NCBI RefSeq assembly: GCF_026153515.1
Contig: NZ_CP110644.1
Span: 3,377,501-3,441,500 of the forward strand
Origin: Pseudomonas sp. KU26590
GTDB lineage: Bacteria; Pseudomonadota; Gammaproteobacteria; Pseudomonadales; Pseudomonadaceae
DNA: 64,000 bases
Direction: 5' to 3'
In this document: one piece after another, positions 37,112 through 45,035 of the stretch
How the letters are laid out: each line of letters begins with the position of its first letter
Numbering within the stretch: position 1 is the stretch's first letter
The notes under the pieces: model-generated
What the model was told of the DNA's origin: nothing
What the model saw: only the letters and a program-made list of their open reading frames with translations
Database searches by the model: none
Translations under genes and position numbers: made by a program

Positions 37112-37912
37112 CTAGTAAGGCAGCTCGTTCAGCACGGCCCATTCGGGGTGGGCCGCCAACCTTTGCTCCATGGAGCGGAAAGCCTTCTCGGATCGATGCA
37201 GATTGCCGTACACATCGCCTCCCATGCTTTCCCAGCCCAGCACACCCACCCGGCCGTTGAAGCCGCGGCGCAGCAGCGCACCCATGAGCACGAAGTTGTC
37301 CATCTCGCCCTCATCCAGCGGCTCGATGGTTGCCAGGCCGCCCCAACCCAGGGGGGAGCGTCTGGTTCCGGCGATAATGACCTGGTGTAGCCATGGCCAC
37401 ACCGCGTCAAGCCGTTGCTCCAGCAATTTCTCCTGAGTGGCGTACCAGTGGTAACCGTTGAACACGATGCTTAGAAGCGGGTGGTTGAACTCCTCGCAGA
37501 GCGCCACGGCTTGCGACGTGGTTTGCATGCCATACCGTGCATGGGGATAGAGCGCGATTTTCAGACCGCGACGCTCGCAGATGGGAAGCAGATGCTCAAG
37601 CATCCGTCGGTCCAGGTCGGTGACGGTTTCGCCGGAATGCAAAGCCAGTTCGATGGTTGAGCAGCCTTCGACCGATTCGAAAATCTGTGTGACGAACGAC
37701 TCCAACCCCTGGCGGTAGATCAGATAGATCGCGCCAACATCCAGGCCCCATGTGGGCTTGATAAGCGGGATCGATTTGAGATCGTTGCTCCATGCCGACA
37801 TCGTGAGGCCCTGGTAGCCGTTCTCGGCGAGCATCTCGCACTGCGCAGCCAGCGGGTAAGTCCCCAGCGCGGTCTGAAAGATGAAATCCATATGGTGAAG
37901 ATCGAGTTTCAT
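37112..37912 (-). CDS. TIM-barrel sugar isomerase/epimerase-like protein (AP-endonuclase-2 family), paralog 2
   Basis: 266 residues, collinear with paralog 1: QCEMLAENGYQGLTMSAWS, GAIYLIYRQGLES, GLKIALYPHARYGMQTT, LSIVFNGYHWYATQEKLLEQRLDA, GGLATIEPLDEGEMDNFVLMGALLRRGFNGRVGVLGWESMGGDVYGNL. The putative metal residues are kept in both copies, so both are probably active, perhaps as a heteromer or on successive intermediates. The ATG overlaps the stop of the upstream LLM gene by 4 nt, which implies tight co-expression. Confidence 0.8.
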   Translation of the reverse strand: MKLDLHHMDFIFQTALGTYPLAAQCEMLAENGYQGLTMSAWSNDLKSIPLIKPTWGLDVGAIYLIYRQGLESFVTQIFESVEGCSTIELALHSGETVTDLDRRMLEHLLPICERRGLKIALYPHARYGMQTTSQAVALCEEFNHPLLSIVFNGYHWYATQEKLLEQRLDAVWPWLHQVIIAGTRRSPLGWGGLATIEPLDEGEMDNFVLMGALLRRGFNGRVGVLGWESMGGDVYGNLHRSEKAFRSMEQRLAAHPEWAVLNELPY

Positions 37913-38925
37913 CGAGAAGCACTCCCGTGGGGCGGGTGAAGGGGTGAGGTACGCGTCGGGAAGTGCGGCAGTACATATTCCCCCAACTCGTCCACGACCT
38001 CGGCGGCATGGCGGCGTTGCGGCTTGAAGTGCAAGGCAACGTGGCCCACCCCCAATTCCTCCTGGCGCTTCCAGAGTTCGATCAACGCATTGCGGCCCGC
38101 ACGCAAAACGCGGCCTGGCTGCACCGGACAGTTGGGGTCACGGTCCAGATCAAACAGCGTGCCGTAGCCGTAGGGCTTGTAGCCATTTACGCCGCAAGCG
38201 ATACGCCAGCGCTCAGTGACCTGGGCGACCAGCGCAGGATTGGAAATGTAGGAAAGAATCCCGTCGGCGTTTTCCCCAATCCACTCCAGCGACTGGCCTG
38301 ACTGGCCGATGACAATGGTGGGAATCCGTGGACCCACGGGTTTGGGAACCAGATCGATCGCACCGTCCAATTGCCCGTAGAACTCGGTCGAGCGCCGCGG
38401 CCACGACTGTTCCGTTACCGTGCGGATCAACGCAAACGCATCGCGAAAGCGCGCCGCACGGCTGTCGAAATCGATGCCGAAGGCCGGGTACTCGGTAGGG
38501 CGATCACCGGTGGCGACGCCCATGATGAATCGACCGCCCAGCAGTTGGTCGACGCTGGTGGCTTGCTTGGCGACGATCAGTGGGTCGCGTAACGGGAGCA
38601 CGATGCCCGCAGTGCCGATGGTGATCTGGCGGGTCACGGCAGCCAGATAGCCGGCATAGATCATCGGGTCAAGGATCTGGCCGACGTCCCCGAAATTCGG
38701 GTCCCAGAACGGCACGTCCCGCAGCCAGATGGCGGCAAAGCCGGCTTCGTCAGCCTTTTGCGCCATGGCGACATGATCCTGCAAGGTCGGTCCGGGGCTG
38801 TCGGGGTAGCTTTCCAGCGGCGCGATGAAGCCGAAGGTTAAATGGCCCGGTTCAAACACGCGCGAATAACCGGGGTGAAGCTGGAGTTGCGATGAAAGCC
38901 CCTCGGTGGGGGATACAGAAGACAT
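37909..38925 (-). CDS. Luciferase-like (LLM) flavin-dependent monooxygenase, first gene of the operon
   Basis: 338 residues. LLM features: HLTFGFIAPLESYP, AQKADEAGFAAIWLRDVPFWDPNFGDVGQILDPMIYAGYLAA, ITIGTAGIVLPLRDPLIVAKQATSVDQLLGGRFIMGVATGDRPTEYPAFGID and IPTIVIGQSGQSLEWIGENADG. It resembles LLM oxidoreductases of the TIGR03571 sort rather than its 327-residue operon partner, so the two LLM enzymes are not recent duplicates. No flavin reductase gene is adjacent. It is divergent from the LysR gene at 39081, with a T-N11-A inverted repeat in the 155-bp gap. GGGAAG precedes the ATG. Confidence 0.85.
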   Translation of the reverse strand: MSSVSPTEGLSSQLQLHPGYSRVFEPGHLTFGFIAPLESYPDSPGPTLQDHVAMAQKADEAGFAAIWLRDVPFWDPNFGDVGQILDPMIYAGYLAAVTRQITIGTAGIVLPLRDPLIVAKQATSVDQLLGGRFIMGVATGDRPTEYPAFGIDFDSRAARFRDAFALIRTVTEQSWPRRSTEFYGQLDGAIDLVPKPVGPRIPTIVIGQSGQSLEWIGENADGILSYISNPALVAQVTERWRIACGVNGYKPYGYGTLFDLDRDPNCPVQPGRVLRAGRNALIELWKRQEELGVGHVALHFKPQRRHAAEVVDELGEYVLPHFPTRTSPLHPPHGSASR

Positions 38926-39036
38926 GGACGGCTTCCCGAATGGATGGATGGCCGTTAGGCGGCACCCGGATTTGAGCGATAAATGCTGATGACGAAGACT
39001 ATATCGGTAATTCCGTTGGCGAAAAATAGGCTAGAA

Positions 39037-39053
39037 TTCCGATCATTACGGAA
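39037..39053. promoter_or_regulatory. Probable LysR operator TTCCG-N7-CGGAA
   Basis: A perfect 5-bp inverted repeat with the LysR T-N11-A spacing, midway between the divergent LLM operon and the LysR gene starting at 39081. A further AATTCCG half-site occurs at 39009-39015. Confidence 0.55.
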
Positions 39054-39080
39054 CAGAAAGCTTAAATAGGAAGACGCGCA

Positions 39081-39962
39081 ATGGATCACTTTGGGGCGCT
39101 GGGCGCGTTTGTCCGTACTGCGGAAACCCGCAGTTTTACCGAGGCGGGGCGTCGTGTTGGCGTGTCCTCATCGGCAGTGGGAAAGGCTGTGGCCCGGCTT
39201 GAGGCGGAGCTCGGTGTCAGGCTTTTCCACCGGTCGACACGGGCGGTCACCTTGACCGCAGAGGGCGAGCTGTTTCTGGAACGCTGCCGGCGGATTTTCT
39301 CTGAGTTTGAAGTCGCCAAGCGCGAGCTCTCCCAGGCTGCCGGCAAGCCTCAAGGCAAACTCAGGATCGGTTTGCCACAGTTGGGCATGAGCCTGATGCC
39401 GCACCTGATCGCGTTTCAGCAAGCCTACGGCGAAGTCGAGCTGGAGCTTGAATTCAGCGACCGTCTGGTCAACGTTATCGAGGACGGGTTTGATGCGGTC
39501 ATACGCATCGGTGAGGTGGAAGATTCGCGGCTGACCATGCGCAGGCTCAAGGGCTACAGCCATCGGCTGGTGGCGTCGCCGTTGTACCTTGATGAAAAAG
39601 GCACCCCGACGCATCCATCCGAACTGGGCGCTCATTCCTGCTTGCGCTATCGCTACCCCACCAGTGGCAAACTCGATCCCTGGCCGCTGGTGGTGCAGGA
39701 GGATGAACGCAGCATTGACGTGGCGGCCACGGCGACAGCAAACGCCATTGAGCCTTTACTCGCCATGGCGCTGGCAGGCCGGGGCATCGCTTGCCTGCCG
39801 GACTTCTTTGTTGAAAGCGCCGTGGCCGAGGGACTGCTCGTCCCTGTCCTGGAAGGGTATCTGCGTGATCACCGAACGGTCAGCATTCTCTGGCCCTCAA
39901 GCCGTCAATCCCTGCCCAAAATCAGCGCCTTCGTGGAATTCATGGTCGCCCGACTGGCCTGA
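39081..39962 (+). CDS. LysR-family regulator divergent from the LLM/TIM-barrel operon
   Basis: 293 residues. The helix-turn-helix is ETRSFTEAGRRVGVSSSAVGKAVARLEAELGVRLFHRSTRAVTLTAEG, of the CrgA-like branch, with the effector domain about 90-290 (KLRIGLPQLGMSLMPHL, EDGFDAVIRIGEVEDSRL, LLAMALAGRGIACLPDFF). AGGAAG lies 7 nt before the ATG. Position and the inverted repeat at 39037-39053 make it the likely activator or repressor of the five-gene operon at 34895-38925. The inducer is unknown. Confidence 0.88.
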   Translation: MDHFGALGAFVRTAETRSFTEAGRRVGVSSSAVGKAVARLEAELGVRLFHRSTRAVTLTAEGELFLERCRRIFSEFEVAKRELSQAAGKPQGKLRIGLPQLGMSLMPHLIAFQQAYGEVELELEFSDRLVNVIEDGFDAVIRIGEVEDSRLTMRRLKGYSHRLVASPLYLDEKGTPTHPSELGAHSCLRYRYPTSGKLDPWPLVVQEDERSIDVAATATANAIEPLLAMALAGRGIACLPDFFVESAVAEGLLVPVLEGYLRDHRTVSILWPSSRQSLPKISAFVEFMVARLA

Positions 39963-40060
39963 ATACCCAGCAGGTAAGGCGGCTTGAAACGCCAAGCGTG
40001 GTACGTGCATATATCTAAGTGACGCCACGCTCTTTCGAGGCTTCACTCAGGCGCCTGAGC

Positions 40061-40084
40061 AAAAAAAGCGCCCGTGAGGGCGCT
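40061..40084 (-). terminator. Rho-independent terminator downstream of the doxX operon
   Basis: AGCGCCC-GTGA-GGGCGCT stem (40067-40084). On the minus strand it is followed directly by seven T (40067-40061), 140 nt after the doxX stop. A 14-bp palindrome CTCAGGCGCCTGAG (40046-40059) adjoins it. Confidence 0.7.
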
Positions 40085-40224
40085 AAAACTTCACCTTGGC
40101 CAAAGGAGCACGGAGCTTCCAGGGTGAAGGGGGAGTGAAGCAAACACCCGGTGCATCATGGGTGCCGCCATTCAGACGTTGCGATGCAGCTGCAGCACTT
40201 CGGTGCGCAACTGCATCGGGTTCG

Positions 40225-40623
40225 TCAGGCCCTGGACGGCTTTGCAGCGAAGGCACCTTCGCCGAGCAACGCTACGACCAGCGCCGTGACAGCCAGATAG
40301 ATCGGGTATTCCCAGCCGCCATTCGGGTTGGTAAAGCTCCAGCCGTTGGCGAAATGCACGGTCGCTGCGACAAACAGCTGAACAACAGCGAGTGCTGCCA
40401 CCAGGCGGGTATACACGCCGAGTATCAACATTAAGCCGCCGATGACTTCAAACGCCATGACGGGGTAAGCCAGGAAGCCGGGGAAGCCGATGGACTCGAA
40501 AAAGCCTACGGTGCCCGCCGGCGTGAAGACCAATACCTTGGTCAGGCCATGGGCGAGAAACATGACGCCCAAGGCCAGGCGCATAACCAGTGCTGCGTAA
40601 GGGGCAGTGCGTGAATCAATCAT
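40225..40623 (-). CDS. DoxX-family membrane protein
   Basis: 132 residues with four hydrophobic helices (about 8-28, 48-68, 72-92, 108-125). DoxX signature stretches are RLALGVMFLAHGLTKVLVF, GFFESIGFPGFLAYPVMAFEVIGGLMLILGVYTR and FANGWSFTNPNGGWEYP. Bacterial DoxX proteins are inner-membrane proteins, some tied to quinone or thiol redox stress; the activity is not established. Last gene of a four-gene operon with an esterase, a DODA-like dioxygenase and an NADPH oxidoreductase. AAAAAAGGA precedes the ATG. Confidence 0.85.
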   Translation of the reverse strand: MIDSRTAPYAALVMRLALGVMFLAHGLTKVLVFTPAGTVGFFESIGFPGFLAYPVMAFEVIGGLMLILGVYTRLVAALAVVQLFVAATVHFANGWSFTNPNGGWEYPIYLAVTALVVALLGEGAFAAKPSRA

Positions 40624-40651
40624 GATGAAGTCCTTTTTTGATGGGTCGTTG

Positions 40652-41323
40652 TCAGTTGGAAAGCGAGAGTGTCTGGGTCAGCCAGCGGGAAAAATCCGCC
40701 AGCTCTTGCGGTACGATCTCGTGAGCCATGTCGTAAAAATGCGTCTGGTGTTCCACGCCAATCCGGCTCAGCCATGCATCGGCTTCGTGGGCCCAATCAA
40801 CCGGCAGGACGTTGTCCTGATGTCCGTGCGCAATGAAGGCCGAGACCGTTTTCAGCCGCTCTGGCGCAGCGATCAGCGGTTCGATTTCCCGCAGCATCCT
40901 TCCGCTCAGCAGTGCAAAACCCGCCACCAGTTCCGGCTGCGTGACGCCAACGCTGGAACTCATGATTCCGCCCTGACTGAAACCTGCAATCACGGTAGGC
41001 AGCGCAGGGAGAGCCTCGATGAACTGGATCAACAGCTGTCGGCTGGCTTCGGCCTGCTGCTGGTTGAAAGACGGGCCGTTGCTGGTGAAGTTGACCTGAT
41101 ACCAGGCAAAACCCTGGGGGCCAAGCTGCAACGGGCCGCGCAGCAAGAGGATTTCAATGTCTTCAGGCAGCGAAGTTGCCAGAGATGCCAGATTCGCTTC
41201 GTTCGAGCCCACGCCATGGAGCAGCAGCAGACGACCTTTCGGGCTAACGCTGTTGCACGCCTTGCGGAAGAAAATACCCGACTCGGCCTCGCGTGCCGGA
41301 TCTGAAAAACTGATGGTCTGCAT
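40652..41323 (-). CDS. Carboxylesterase/phospholipase-type alpha/beta hydrolase
   Basis: 223 residues, normal for the YpfH/carboxylesterase-2 family. Nucleophile Ser in GFSQGG, oxyanion region LLLLHGVGSNE, acid in HGHQDNVLPVDWA and His near FYDMAHEI. It hydrolyses small or lipophilic esters in the cytoplasm; no signal peptide. It begins 4 nt after the dioxygenase stop and is 28 nt from doxX, so all three are co-transcribed. Confidence 0.86.
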   Translation of the reverse strand: MQTISFSDPAREAESGIFFRKACNSVSPKGRLLLLHGVGSNEANLASLATSLPEDIEILLLRGPLQLGPQGFAWYQVNFTSNGPSFNQQQAEASRQLLIQFIEALPALPTVIAGFSQGGIMSSSVGVTQPELVAGFALLSGRMLREIEPLIAAPERLKTVSAFIAHGHQDNVLPVDWAHEADAWLSRIGVEHQTHFYDMAHEIVPQELADFSRWLTQTLSLSN

Positions 41324-41327
41324 GAGG

Positions 41328-42161
41328 TTATGCCACGCCTTTTAGGGGTTGAAGGGATGTGGACGGCTCGTTAACGGGTAACGTGAAGAGGTAACTGTCC
41401 ATGGCCAGTACGCCGTGGGTAATGCCCCCCTCCAGAACGTGCGTCTGATACGTTTCGCCCGCTGCACCCAGCGCTATGAACAGGGGCAGAAAGTGTTCAT
41501 CGGTCGGGTGCGCCCGCTGGGCGGAAGGCGCGAATTGCTTGTAATCGAGCAATTGATCGAAGTTTCGCGCTTGCAGGGTCTGGGCCGTCCAGGCTGCAAA
41601 CTGTTTGACGTAATCGGCCCCATGGGGTGTTGCCCCACGGAATTCGTACAAGTTATGGGTCAGGCTGCCTGACGCCACGATCAACACATTCATCTCGCGC
41701 AGCGGCTTGAGGGCTTCGCCCAGTTTCCAGGCGCTGCGTGTATCGAGTGATGCGGGCATGGAGACCTGAACCACCGGTATGTCGGCGTCTGGCGCCAGGT
41801 AGCGCAGGGGTACCCAGGCGCCATGATCGAGCCCGCGGTTCGCGTCCAGCCGCGAGTCCCAACCGGCCGTTTGCAACAGCTCCACGATATGGCTCGCCAA
41901 CTCTGGCGCACCGGGTGCCGGGTAGGACAACTCATACAGCGCGTCGGGAAAGCCGCCAAAGTCGTGAATGGTCTTTGGAAAAGTACTGGCGGTGACACTG
42001 ACGTGATCGCGGGTCATCCAGTGCGGAGAAAGGATCACGATGGCGTCAGGTCGCGGCATTGCTTGACCGAGCGCAGTGAGGTTCTTGCCTGCCAGGCCAG
42101 GTTCCATGGCGAACGAGGGAGCGCCATGAGACACAAAGAGCAGTGGGAATAAGGTGTTCAT
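41328..42161 (-). CDS. DODA-type extradiol aromatic ring-opening dioxygenase (YgiD-like)
   Basis: 277 residues of the LigB/DODA superfamily. Metal-site His candidates lie in FVSHGAPS, ILSPHWMTRDHV, GSLTHNLYEF and HPTDEHFLPL. It also has the family segments FGGFPDALYELSYPAPGAPELA and NRGLDHGAWVPLRYL. Relatives open the ring of DOPA-like catechols with Fe or Zn; in bacteria the physiological substrate is generally unknown. Second gene of the operon 42818 to 40225, in which an NADPH oxidoreductase, esterase and DoxX protein suggest quinone/catechol detoxification. AGGAG lies before the ATG. Confidence 0.86.
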   Translation of the reverse strand: MNTLFPLLFVSHGAPSFAMEPGLAGKNLTALGQAMPRPDAIVILSPHWMTRDHVSVTASTFPKTIHDFGGFPDALYELSYPAPGAPELASHIVELLQTAGWDSRLDANRGLDHGAWVPLRYLAPDADIPVVQVSMPASLDTRSAWKLGEALKPLREMNVLIVASGSLTHNLYEFRGATPHGADYVKQFAAWTAQTLQARNFDQLLDYKQFAPSAQRAHPTDEHFLPLFIALGAAGETYQTHVLEGGITHGVLAMDSYLFTLPVNEPSTSLQPLKGVA

Positions 42162-42188
42162 GACGACTCCTGTTTGATGACGTGGGTA

Positions 42189-42818
42189 TTACTTGCTCAG
42201 CCAGACCGGGGCGACGGTGGTGCCCAGACCTGCGCCATAGCCCAGATAAATATTCAGACCTGCCAAAGGCTCCAGGTAGCGAGCGTTGACCAGACCACCG
42301 GCATCCACCGTGTTCCAGCCCAGGCTGCGGGCCAATGCGATGGCCGTCTGCTTGGCGCGCTCGCTGTCGCTGGCGACAAACACGCTGCCGGTCTGGTCGT
42401 TGGCGAACGTGGGACCGTCGGCCAGCACTTGAGCGAACAGGGTGTTGAACGCCTTCACGACATGGGCCTGTGGCACGGACTTGGCGATCTCTTCCGAGGC
42501 GCTGGTCACGTGGCCAACCGTCAGCGACATGAAGTCGGCGCTCAGAGGGTTGGTGATGTCGATGATGACTTTGCCGCTCAGATCGCCCAGGCTTTGCAGC
42601 GCTGCAGCGGCATCCGGGTAAGCGGTTGCAAGGACAACCACGTCGCTGTCGTTCAGTGCTTCAGATGCGGTGTGAGCGCTGACATTGGCGAACTGATCAG
42701 CCAGGGCCTGTGCCTTGCCAATGTCACGTCCAGTGACCCGAACGGTGTGGCCTGCAGCCGAAAGCTGTTTCGCAAATGCCGAACCCATGTTGCCGGTACC
42801 AATCAATGTAATTTTCAT
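42189..42818 (-). CDS. NADPH-binding oxidoreductase of the F420-reductase-like family
   Basis: 209 residues from ATG 42818 (GAGG 7 nt upstream; the open frame extends to 42926 without support). Rossmann start MKITLIGTGNMGSAFAKQLSAAGH with the NADP-type VTGRD after the second strand, followed by DVVVLATAYPDAAAAL, VIIDITNPLS, HVVKAFNTLFAQVL and SVFVASDSERAKQ. Pseudomonads generally lack F420, so the acceptor is probably another compound. First gene of the operon, divergent from the LysR gene at 42929 with a 110-nt gap. Confidence 0.83.
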   Translation of the reverse strand: MKITLIGTGNMGSAFAKQLSAAGHTVRVTGRDIGKAQALADQFANVSAHTASEALNDSDVVVLATAYPDAAAALQSLGDLSGKVIIDITNPLSADFMSLTVGHVTSASEEIAKSVPQAHVVKAFNTLFAQVLADGPTFANDQTGSVFVASDSERAKQTAIALARSLGWNTVDAGGLVNARYLEPLAGLNIYLGYGAGLGTTVAPVWLSK

Positions 42819-42928
42819 AAGTGCCTCGTTTTGAGTTGAGTTGCGTTTCGATGGGCTCAGTTTATAGATTGCCCTACTGGGATAAACCGGGCTAAATGTG
42901 ATGAATAGTTCCGCATAGTGAGACAATC

Positions 42929-43825
42929 ATGGATCGTGCGCTGGAAATGCAGGTGTTCTGCACCGTGGTCGATAAAGGCAGCTTTGTGGGCGCGGCCGAG
43001 CCACTGGGCATGTCCAAGGCGGCGATATCCCGCTACGTGAGCGGGCTTGAAGCGCGGCTGGGCGCAAGGCTTTTACACCGCACGACCCGGCGGCTTTCGT
43101 TGACGGACGAGGGCCGCCAGTTCTATCTCCAGGCGCGTGAAGTCCTGTTGATGATGGACGAGGCTGAGGACGCGGTTTCGTCTGCTTCACCAGAGGCCAG
43201 CGGCGTGCTACGGGTGAATGCCCCGGTCAGTTTTGGCGTGTTGCACCTGGCGCCGGTCTGGGCCGATTTCATGAAGGCCTATCCCAAGGTCGAGTTGGAG
43301 ATCAGCCTGAGCGATCGTCTGGTGGACCTTGTCGATGAAGGCATTGATGTCGCTGTGCGGATCGCACGGATGGAGAACTCTTCATTGGTGGGCAGACGCC
43401 TGGCCAGCACCCGGATGTGCCTGTGCGCGTCGCCGGCCTATCTGAGCAACCATGCGCCCATCCGCGAATTGTCAGATGTGGCGGAGCACGGCGCCGTTGC
43501 CTACAGCAACTATGCCAGCGGCAATGAATGGCAATTCGAAGGGCCCCACGGCCTGGAAACCGTCATCACCCGTTCAGTGGTGCGGTGCAATAACGGGGAC
43601 ACCTGTCGGGCCATTGCCATGGCCGGCGGAGGCGTTTCGCTGCAACCAAGCTTTATGGTGGCGGATGATCTGCGTCGAGGTGACCTGATCGAAATCCTGC
43701 CTCGGTTTCGTTCGGTCGAGCTGGGTATCTATGCGGTCTACCCGACGCGTAAACATCTGCCCGCCAAGGTGCGTGCGCTCATCACGTTTCTGGCGGAGCG
43801 ATTCGCCAAGCCATCGTGGGAGTAA
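42929..43825 (+). CDS. LysR-family regulator divergent from the DODA/DoxX operon
   Basis: 298 residues, CrgA-like branch: VFCTVVDKGSFVGAAEPLGMSKAAISRYVSGLEARLGARLLHRTTRRLSLTDEG, then VLRVNAPVSFGVLHLAPVWADFM and the DEGIDVAVRIARMENSSLVGRRLAS effector core, and AMAGGGVSLQPSFMV. Position suggests control of the oxidoreductase-dioxygenase-esterase-doxX operon. The inducer is unknown. Confidence 0.88.
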   Translation: MDRALEMQVFCTVVDKGSFVGAAEPLGMSKAAISRYVSGLEARLGARLLHRTTRRLSLTDEGRQFYLQAREVLLMMDEAEDAVSSASPEASGVLRVNAPVSFGVLHLAPVWADFMKAYPKVELEISLSDRLVDLVDEGIDVAVRIARMENSSLVGRRLASTRMCLCASPAYLSNHAPIRELSDVAEHGAVAYSNYASGNEWQFEGPHGLETVITRSVVRCNNGDTCRAIAMAGGGVSLQPSFMVADDLRRGDLIEILPRFRSVELGIYAVYPTRKHLPAKVRALITFLAERFAKPSWE

Positions 43826-43906
43826 CACGTTCCGCGTCCAGTCATGACCTCGACTGGCCGTTAAGCGTTGACCCTGGCGACAGGGTCAAGTGGTCTGGGG
43901 AGCGAC

Positions 43907-44857
43907 TTATCGCTCGATAAAGCCGCGCAGATCCGCCGCGAATTTTTGCGGATTTTTGAAGGCCAGGAAGTGATCGCCTTGCTCTTCCTTCGTGTACACA
44001 TGCAGCACCGAATCCGGGATCACCGAACTCATCCAGCGTTGGCTCTCCAGCCAGTCGCTGTGCTCGCCGGTAAAGATCGCCGTCGGCACATCGATCTTGG
44101 TGCGGATTACATCCCTCCAGTCATTGGTGGCGTGATCGAACAACACCTGCGCGGTGAAGGCCATGTCATCGTTCACCGCTGCCTGCACCAGACTGATCAC
44201 GTTATGGAAGTAGGGCGATTCCATGGCCATGGCCCGTTCCAGTACCCGGCTTCCGGAGACGAGCATGTTGGTGGCGGTGCCTTGTGTATAGGATGCGATC
44301 ATGCGCTCGGGCGAGGTGGTGAACGCGCCAGCCTGAACACGTTCCTCCTCGCTCCAGTCGGCATGGCAATACACCGACGGCGCCTGGTCGATGATGCTCA
44401 GCGTCTGGATACCTTGAGTCCCGAACAGGTCGATGTAGGCCCACATGACCGAGGCGCCCATCGACCAGCCGCAGTAGTGGGCCTGGGAAAGCCCCAGGTG
44501 ATCCGCAAACTGTTTCACGTCCATCGCAAACCGGGAAATTCGATTGCCCGAATTGACCCGTTCTGAAAGGCCCTGATTCCTCACGTCCAGCACGTAGACA
44601 TGGTAGTGCTTGCTCAGCATGTGCATCAGGTGGAAATACATGGCGCCATTGGCAGACCAGCCAGGGATGAAAATCAGCGGCTGTCCTTCCCCTGCTTCCC
44701 AATAAGCGAGATTGACCCCATCGCTCGTGACAAAGCTGCTGAGGCTCAGGTCTTCGAAGTCTGAGGTGCGGAAGGGCTGACCCATGATTTCGTGGGGAAA
44801 GAAAAAGTCTTCGCCGAGGAGGGTGTTAAGCGGTATGGCGTTCAAGGGGTATTTCAA
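43907..44857 (-). CDS. Alpha/beta hydrolase
   Basis: Up to 316 residues. Alpha/beta-hydrolase fold with oxyanion PLIFIPGWSANG, nucleophile Ser in CGWSMGASV, acid in FTGEHSDWL and His in QGDHFLAF. Family members are esterases, lactonases, haloperoxidases or C-C hydrolases, and this one cannot be placed further. The start is uncertain: the longest frame begins at TTG 44857 without a clear ribosome site, and ATG 44785 (25th codon) is the alternative. It is divergent from the LysR gene at 45036. Confidence 0.8.
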   Translation of the reverse strand: MKYPLNAIPLNTLLGEDFFFPHEIMGQPFRTSDFEDLSLSSFVTSDGVNLAYWEAGEGQPLIFIPGWSANGAMYFHLMHMLSKHYHVYVLDVRNQGLSERVNSGNRISRFAMDVKQFADHLGLSQAHYCGWSMGASVMWAYIDLFGTQGIQTLSIIDQAPSVYCHADWSEEERVQAGAFTTSPERMIASYTQGTATNMLVSGSRVLERAMAMESPYFHNVISLVQAAVNDDMAFTAQVLFDHATNDWRDVIRTKIDVPTAIFTGEHSDWLESQRWMSSVIPDSVLHVYTKEEQGDHFLAFKNPQKFAADLRGFIER

Positions 44858-45035
44858 GAAGGAGTGCCTGCAGTCGTTTGAAGATGGATACCGACGTATT
44901 GCACCAACCTGTGAGGTTGATGCTCATGTACTGCCTGGTTTCACCTTGGGGAAAATAGGTGCGTCCAGAATAGGGCTTGAAGTGCAGGGCGATAAATACT
45001 GAAAATGGCGTCACATTCGAAACGGATCATTTTTA

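Noticed and set aside
36289..37912. The tandem TIM-barrel genes as C-glycoside-cleaving enzymes.
   Set aside because: Known C-deglycosylases use a partner subunit of another family, and none is encoded here, so the idea has no direct support.
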